Assembly: GCA_965234685.1 (NCBI GenBank)
Contig: OZ248539.1
Location: 2,666,001 to 2,730,000, forward strand
Direction: 5' to 3'
DNA: 64,000 nucleotides
DNA from: Fimbriimonas planktonicus
GTDB lineage: Bacteria > Armatimonadota > Fimbriimonadia > Fimbriimonadales > Fimbriimonadaceae
The translations under genes and the position numbers were made by a program. Position 1 is the first letter of the stretch, and every line of letters starts with the position of its first letter. The notes under the pieces were generated by a model. The model was given only the letters and a program-made list of their open reading frames with translations, did no database searches and had not been told where the DNA came from. Shown here piece by piece: positions 59,580 to 64,000 of the stretch.

Positions 59580-60455
59580 TTACCGGCGCGCGCGGGCTCG
59601 AAGAATGATCGCCAACGAGTTCATGACCAACAATATAGCAAGCAGCACGACGATGGCACCTGCGGCGGCGTCCTGAAAACCTTTCTGCGGTCGGGATGAC
59701 CAATCGAAAATTTGGATCGGCAGAACCGTGAATTTATCGTTTACGCCCCCTGGCGTAAACGAAATGTAGGTGACCGCACCAATCGTGATGAGCGGCGCCG
59801 ATTCGCCGATCGCACGAGAGAGCGAAAGAATGATGCCGGTCATGATGCCCGGTAACGCCGAAGGCAACACCTGATACCGAATGGTTTGCCAGCGCGTCGC
59901 GCCGAGTCCGTAGCTTGCCTCTCGAATCGTCTGTGGCACTGCCTTCAACGCTTCTTGCGAAACGATGATGACCATCGGCAAGATAAGCAACGTCATCGTG
60001 AGCGACCCCGCGAGAATCGTGCGGCCAAGGCCCGCCAAGCGAACGAACAACTCAAGACCAAGCAGTCCGTAAACAATCGAAGGCACACCAGCCAAGTTGG
60101 AGATGTTGATCTGAATGAAATCAGTCAACTTACTTTCCCGAATCTTATACTCTTCCAGATAGACTGCGGCCGCTACACCGATTGGAATCGCCACAATCGC
60201 AGTAATTCCCACTACCCAAAGTGATCCCAAAATGGCCGCTTTGATCCCCGCGTTCTGCGGAATTCGTGATGTTAGGCTCGTGAGAAACTGGCTACTCACC
60301 CGACCCAACCCAGCCGAGAAAACGGACCAAAGCAGGGCGATCAAAATGACCACCGCTATTAAAACTGAGAGTTGGCAAAGGAACTCGAACATCTTGTCCT
60401 TCGCCCAGCGCCGGTTTGCCCGAGTCCGAAGTCTGCGAAGAAACAGAAAGTTCAA
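59580..60455 (-). CDS. pstA: Phosphate ABC transporter permease PstA
   Basis: A 291-residue inner-membrane protein with six predicted helices and the EAA-loop ASYGLGATRWQTI. The start is TTG 60455, overlapping the pstC stop (TTGA). It forms the channel with PstC. The ATPase gene pstB does not follow here; the next gene is the M42 peptidase. Confidence 0.93.
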   Translation of the reverse strand: MNFLFLRRLRTRANRRWAKDKMFEFLCQLSVLIAVVILIALLWSVFSAGLGRVSSQFLTSLTSRIPQNAGIKAAILGSLWVVGITAIVAIPIGVAAAVYLEEYKIRESKLTDFIQINISNLAGVPSIVYGLLGLELFVRLAGLGRTILAGSLTMTLLILPMVIIVSQEALKAVPQTIREASYGLGATRWQTIRYQVLPSALPGIMTGIILSLSRAIGESAPLITIGAVTYISFTPGGVNDKFTVLPIQIFDWSSRPQKGFQDAAAGAIVVLLAILLVMNSLAIILRARARR

Positions 60456-61387
60456 GTGTAAACCCTCCGGTACTTTCGTACTAATCGCGTGGCGATGATG
60501 TTCAGGGTCATCGTAATGAGGAACAGGGTGGCTCCAACGGCAAAAAGGGTCAAGAACGAAATCGAGCCAGACGGGGTGTCACCTTTCGATATCTGAACGA
60601 TGTACGACGTCATCGTCTGGATGGTTTCGCGGTAGTCCGCCGTGACGTTCGGCGTTTCACCTGCCGCGAGCGAGACCGCCATGGTTTCGCCCACCGCTCG
60701 GCTCATCGCAAGAATGACCGCCGCCATGATTCCGGAAAGCGCGCTAGGCAAGACAATCTTACTGGTCACTTCCAGCTTTGTGGACCCGAGTCCATACCCA
60801 CCTTCGCGCAATCCCTTCGGAACGGAACTAATAGCATCTTCGCAGAGGGACGAAACCAGCGGCAGGATCATGATGCCGACCACGATGGAACCGGAAAGTG
60901 CATTGAAGACCTGCAAATCCGGAATCACTTTTCGCAGGGATGGCGTTATGTAGAAGAGCGCGATGTAGCCGTAAACTACCGTCGGGATGCCAGCCAACAA
61001 CTCCAAAACCGGCTTGGCAAACTTACGCATTGTCGGATGCGCGTACTCGCTCAGATAAATTGCTGTGAGCAGGCCGATCGGGACTGCGATCACACATGCA
61101 CCCACCGTGATCATCGCCGTGCCACAGACGAGCGGCACGATGCCGAACTTCGGATCGTTGAAAGTCGGGCTCCATTCGGTTCCGAGAAAGAACTCGGCGG
61201 GCGTAACTTTCGACTTTGTGAAGAAGGCAATCGCCTCGGTAGACAGCACCAGCACGATGCCGAGCGTGGTGAGAATCGAAATCGCCGCGCAAGCGAAGCA
61301 GAGAAATCGGATGAATTTCTCGCTCCGCAAGCGTGTTGGGACCCCGTCAATCGGCCGACTGCTGCCCGGCTTAGATGAAATTGCCAT
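60452..61387 (-). CDS. pstC: Phosphate ABC transporter permease PstC
   Basis: A 311-residue inner-membrane protein, six helices, with the EAA-loop GGYGLGSTKLEV and a family-typical GTEWSPTFNDPKFG periplasmic loop. It pairs with PstA. It begins 44 bases after pstS, with a strong hairpin between the two genes. Confidence 0.94.
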   Translation of the reverse strand: MAISSKPGSSRPIDGVPTRLRSEKFIRFLCFACAAISILTTLGIVLVLSTEAIAFFTKSKVTPAEFFLGTEWSPTFNDPKFGIVPLVCGTAMITVGACVIAVPIGLLTAIYLSEYAHPTMRKFAKPVLELLAGIPTVVYGYIALFYITPSLRKVIPDLQVFNALSGSIVVGIMILPLVSSLCEDAISSVPKGLREGGYGLGSTKLEVTSKIVLPSALSGIMAAVILAMSRAVGETMAVSLAAGETPNVTADYRETIQTMTSYIVQISKGDTPSGSISFLTLFAVGATLFLITMTLNIIATRLVRKYRRVYT

Positions 61388-61394
61388 ATCCAGA

Positions 61395-61421
61395 TGTCAG
61401 CGGCCGAAAAAGCCGCTGACA
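61395..61421 (-). other. Intercistronic hairpin between pstS and pstC
   Basis: TGTCAGCGGC and GCCGCTGACA form a perfect 10-base stem with a 7-base loop and no following T-tract. Placed after a binding-protein gene, such a hairpin typically protects the upstream mRNA or partly stops transcription, so that pstS is made in excess. Function inferred. Confidence 0.55.
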
Positions 61422-61431
61422 GATTATCTGA

Positions 61432-62496
61432 TTACTTGACCGTTTCTCGCTTCAGCAGGTCGGTAATGGTGATTCCGGTCTCTGCACCTTGGAACGAAGT
61501 GCCAACCACTTTCTTGTCAACTCGCTCCTGGGCGATGGTGTAAGCCTCGTCTGGAAGCTGAACGTAGCCGGTGGTCGGAACGATTTCCTTTGCCTTTGCA
61601 AGCAGGAAGGCGACGAAGGCTTTAACCTCGGGCTTATCGTCGAGCGACTTCTTGTTGATGTACAGGAACAGCGGTCGGCTCAGCGGAGCGTACGTGCCGT
61701 CGGCGATTGTTTCTGGGCTCGGTGCGATGCCGCCTTTACCGGCGTCAACCTTGACGAGCTTAAGCTTGTCCTGGTTCTGTTCGTAGTACGCGTATCCGAA
61801 GTAGCCGAGAGAGAACTCGTCTCCGCTGACACCCTGTACCAGCACGTTGTCGTCCTCGCTCGCCTGATAATCGGTTCGGCTGGACTTTTCCTTGCCGACG
61901 ATCGCCTTGGTGAAGTAGTCGAATGTCCCGGAGTCGGTTCCAGCGCCGTAAAGCTTGATCGGTTCGGCGGGGAAATCGCTTCGGACGTCCTTCCAGGTCT
62001 TAACCTTGCTGTTTGGCTCCCAAATCTTCTTCAGTTCCGCAACGGTCAGAGTCTCTGCAAAGCTGTTCTTGGGGTTGACGATGACGGAAAGGCCGTCAAA
62101 AGCGATTGGCAGTTCAACGAACTCGATGTTGTTCTTCTTCGCCGCTTCGATTTCGGAAGCTTCAATCGGTCGCGATGCACCGGTGATGTCCAACTCGCCC
62201 GCTGCGAACTTCTTGAATCCGCCGCCGGTACCAGAAGACGCGACCGCAAACTTGACCGCGCTTTGATCCTTGCCAAACTCTTCGGAGAAGGCTTCCGAGA
62301 TCGGGAAGACCGTGCTTGAGCCATCAATCGAGATGGATCCACTCAGCTTCTCAGCGGTTGTGGTGGTGGCATTGGTGCCGCCGTCCGTCTTTTCTGTGGA
62401 GGAAGAATCCCCGCTGTTGCATCCGGCAACAAAAATGGCCACCGTAGCTGCAACCAGGCTGGCAAAAGAGATTTTTCGGAGTCGTTGGTCAACCAT
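61432..62496 (-). CDS. pstS: Phosphate-binding lipoprotein PstS
   Basis: 354 residues. A lipoprotein signal peptide with lipobox VAGC is followed by a Ser/Thr-rich linker. Binding residues typical of PstS are seen in ISIDGSSTVFP, SSGTGGGFKKF and DSGTFDYF. It captures phosphate outside the cytoplasmic membrane for PstCA. TACCCT ends 10 bases before the ATG and a Pho-box-like repeat lies just upstream of that. Confidence 0.95.
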   Translation of the reverse strand: MVDQRLRKISFASLVAATVAIFVAGCNSGDSSSTEKTDGGTNATTTTAEKLSGSISIDGSSTVFPISEAFSEEFGKDQSAVKFAVASSGTGGGFKKFAAGELDITGASRPIEASEIEAAKKNNIEFVELPIAFDGLSVIVNPKNSFAETLTVAELKKIWEPNSKVKTWKDVRSDFPAEPIKLYGAGTDSGTFDYFTKAIVGKEKSSRTDYQASEDDNVLVQGVSGDEFSLGYFGYAYYEQNQDKLKLVKVDAGKGGIAPSPETIADGTYAPLSRPLFLYINKKSLDDKPEVKAFVAFLLAKAKEIVPTTGYVQLPDEAYTIAQERVDKKVVGTSFQGAETGITITDLLKRETVK

Positions 62497-62521
62497 GCTC
62501 CACTTAAGGGTACAGCCCGAG

Positions 62522-62538
62522 CGTTAACGGACTGTTAA
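62522..62538 (-). promoter_or_regulatory. Pho-box-like direct repeat upstream of pstS
   Basis: On the minus strand TTAACA-GTCCG-TTAACG: two hexamers at an 11-base period, the layout of PhoP/PhoB boxes (TTAACA-type in Bacillus). It ends 9 bases before the TACCCT hexamer and 25 bases before the pstS ATG. It lies in the 78-base region shared with the divergent phosphoesterase gene. Confidence 0.6.
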
Positions 62539-62574
62539 GAATTCTCATGCCGGTAGGGCTGGTTTACTACCGGA

Positions 62575-63393
62575 GTGCGATTTCGGGATCTCATTTTTAG
62601 CCTGGGAGCGGTGGGCGCGGGAATGTTCGTTTACGGGGCGATCTGTGAACGGAAGAACCTCAAGGTCCGCCACTTTCAGCTCCCGTTACCGGGCTGGCCG
62701 AGCACTCGGACTGGGTATCGCATTGCGCTCCTGGCCGACTTTCATGTTCAAAATCTTGACACCGCCGAGCTTGCCTCGCAGGCGATTCACCTCGCCATTG
62801 CCGAGCAGCCGGACATGATCGTGCTGGCTGGAGATTTCGTCGACGACTGGTTTCCAAGTCTCCCGCCGCTCCTCGGCGATGTGCTCGCGCCGCTTCACCA
62901 GATAAAGGGACGAGTGGTTGCCATCCCCGGAAACCACGATTACTTCAGCGCCCCGCCCGATGCGTTAGCCACCATTTGTGATGAACTGGGAATTCTGCTG
63001 CTACGAAATTCCTGCGAGGTCTTGGACGGAATCTGTTGGGTTGGAGTCGACAGCTACCAAGCTAGGGCCGCCAAGCCAGATGAAGCGATGAATGCCGCTC
63101 AGGCTATAGGCGCGGATCTGCCTAAGGTTGTGCTCTGGCATGAGCCCGACGCCGTTGATTTCTTACCGACCGGTGCCAACCTCATGCTCAGTGGCCATTC
63201 TCACGGCGGACAGTTCGTGTTGCCGGGCGGTTGGGCACCGAAGCACAGCACCATGGGCCGCAAGTATGTGCGCGGGTTCTATCCGCATGCGAAGACGCCG
63301 ATCTTCGTAACCAGCGGGGTTGGCACAACCTTCCTGCCTTCCCGGTTCAATTGCCCGCCCGAGGTCGCGATCTTAACCCTAAACCCCACTTAA
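62575..63393 (+). CDS. Membrane-anchored metallophosphoesterase
   Basis: 272 residues. One N-terminal hydrophobic helix (about 5-25) precedes a calcineurin-like domain with all motifs: DFHVQN, GDFVDD, GNHDYF, VLWHEPD and GHSHGGQ. It resembles YkuE/YaeI-type enzymes that act on phospholipid or nucleotide substrates. GTG 62575 gives this start. Divergence from pstS with a shared Pho-box-like repeat suggests induction by phosphate shortage. Confidence 0.9.
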   Translation: MRFRDLIFSLGAVGAGMFVYGAICERKNLKVRHFQLPLPGWPSTRTGYRIALLADFHVQNLDTAELASQAIHLAIAEQPDMIVLAGDFVDDWFPSLPPLLGDVLAPLHQIKGRVVAIPGNHDYFSAPPDALATICDELGILLLRNSCEVLDGICWVGVDSYQARAAKPDEAMNAAQAIGADLPKVVLWHEPDAVDFLPTGANLMLSGHSHGGQFVLPGGWAPKHSTMGRKYVRGFYPHAKTPIFVTSGVGTTFLPSRFNCPPEVAILTLNPT

Positions 63394-64000
63394 TGCAGGT
63401 TGCGGAGGATCACTTCGCGCAGATCACGCTGCCGCATTGGCTTGGCGAGATGATCGTCCATTCCTGCTTCAAGCGCTTGGATCTTGGCCGACTCCATCGC
63501 GTGCGCAGAAAGAGCAATGATCGCACTTCGATGGCCGGTCCCGACTTCCATCTCGCGCAATCGGCGGGCGGTTTCGAACCCGTCCATTCCCGGCATCTGA
63601 ATGTCCATAAGCACTGCCCTAAAGCTTCCAGGAATGAATTTCTCGAGTGCGGCTTCACCACTATCGCAAACGACCACCTCGCAACCCATCTGGACAAGCG
63701 ACTCGCGGGCCACCATCTGATTGACAAAATTGTCTTCAACCAACAAAATTCGCAACCCGAGATCGGCTTTCATTCCCGATAGTTCATCGGTGCGCGATCG
63801 CAAAGGAGCCTTGGTTTCCGGGAGTGGAAGGTGGATGCGGAAAGTAGTCCCGACATTGACTTCACTTTCCAGCTCAACCTCGCCGTGCATAAGATTGACG
63901 AGGCTCTTGACAATGGTGAGTCCAAGTCCTGTTCCGCCATATTGTCGCGCCGTGGAGCCATCTGCTTGAGTAAAGCTCTGGAAGATCGCTTCAATCCGGT
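63390..64000 (-). CDS. Hybrid sensor histidine kinase, C-terminal part only
   Basis: The frame is open to the window edge. It begins within the ATPase domain: FQSFTQADGSTARQYGGTGLGL is the F/G2 region, followed by the end of the HATPase fold. A complete receiver domain comes next: acid pocket VEDN, phospho-acceptor Asp in LMDIQMPGMDG, Ala-Lys-Pro at AKPMR. The dimerisation and sensor parts lie outside the window. An internal Met at 63890 is not the start. It overlaps the convergent phosphoesterase stop by four bases. Confidence 0.9.
   Translation of the reverse strand, partial: RIEAIFQSFTQADGSTARQYGGTGLGLTIVKSLVNLMHGEVELESEVNVGTTFRIHLPLPETKAPLRSRTDELSGMKADLGLRILLVEDNFVNQMVARESLVQMGCEVVVCDSGEAALEKFIPGSFRAVLMDIQMPGMDGFETARRLREMEVGTGHRSAIIALSAHAMESAKIQALEAGMDDHLAKPMRQRDLREVILRNLH

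Noticed and set aside
1..64000. CRISPR arrays, insertion sequences, prophage or integrated element
   Set aside because: No regularly spaced repeats, transposase genes or phage genes were seen. The tyrosine recombinase is of the housekeeping Xer type and has no nearby attachment-site duplication.

Overview
The window is gene-dense, bacterial chromosomal DNA: about 63 protein genes, one tRNA, and no rRNA, IS element or CRISPR array. No stretch longer than about 260 bases lacks a gene. The gene set is that of a diderm: an SLH-domain porin, a second outer-membrane barrel, menaquinone methyltransferase, CsaB with a DUF5693 protein, and a type-IV-pilin-like H-x9-DG secreted protein. This combination suggests Armatimonadota, probably a Fimbriimonadia-like lineage. 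That assignment is inferred from gene content, not from a marker phylogeny.

Layout. 1-1866 (minus): a polysaccharide chain-length (Wzz-like) protein cut by the window edge and a sugar-nucleotide epimerase. 1905-4658: TatD, an ECF sigma factor, a degenerate receiver protein and a XerC/D recombinase. 4674-7826 (minus): the fatty-acid operon fabD-fabG-acpP-fabF, with xerC behind it. 8033-13790: an MFS exporter, a single-domain RNase HIII, a DUF5107-type protein, three small proteins and DAHP synthase. 13787-16237 (minus): a small exported protein and the major SLH porin. 16494-26299 (plus): serS, a GNAT protein without a canonical start, two tandem M48-like pseudoproteases, a secreted sugar isomerase-like protein, and a tandemly duplicated block (unknown gene plus start of a D-aminopeptidase). 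26301-32733 (minus): a VapBC45-like toxin-antitoxin pair, AlkA-like glycosylase, aldo/keto reductase and a carotenoid cluster (crtB, acyltransferase, crtI, cruF).

32774-36499: tRNA-Ser(GCU), a lipoprotein, a lytic transglycosylase, a CHMI-type tautomerase and a DUF853 ATPase. 36582-43414 (plus): a Cys/Met-metabolism PLP enzyme, a haloalkane-dehalogenase-like hydrolase lacking its catalytic His, an ene-reductase, a rhomboid protease, DUF5693 and CsaB. 43481-55103 (plus): an outer-membrane barrel, a beta-lactamase-fold hydrolase, an alpha/beta hydrolase, a GNAT protein, a pseudopilin, and a 1506-residue fusion of a degenerate M28 peptidase with an FtsX-type permease. 55100-62496 (minus): HAD phosphatase, polyprenyl synthase and MenG; a coiled-coil membrane protein; an M42 peptidase; and pstS-pstC-pstA behind a Pho-box-like repeat. 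62575-64000: a metallophosphoesterase and the 3' end of a hybrid histidine kinase gene.

Three themes stand out. (1) About twenty genes have a TANNNT hexamer ending only 5-9 bases before the start codon, often exactly 6, which points to common leaderless transcription. (2) Several proteins keep a peptidase or hydrolase fold but have lost catalytic residues: two M48-like, one M28-FtsX and one dehalogenase-like. (3) A 978-base tandem duplication left a 64-codon remnant of a D-aminopeptidase gene that is still open and still has its promoter and start. Cell-envelope genes (SLH porin, CsaB, DUF5693, OM barrel, Wzz) fit an outer membrane tethered to a pyruvylated wall polymer.
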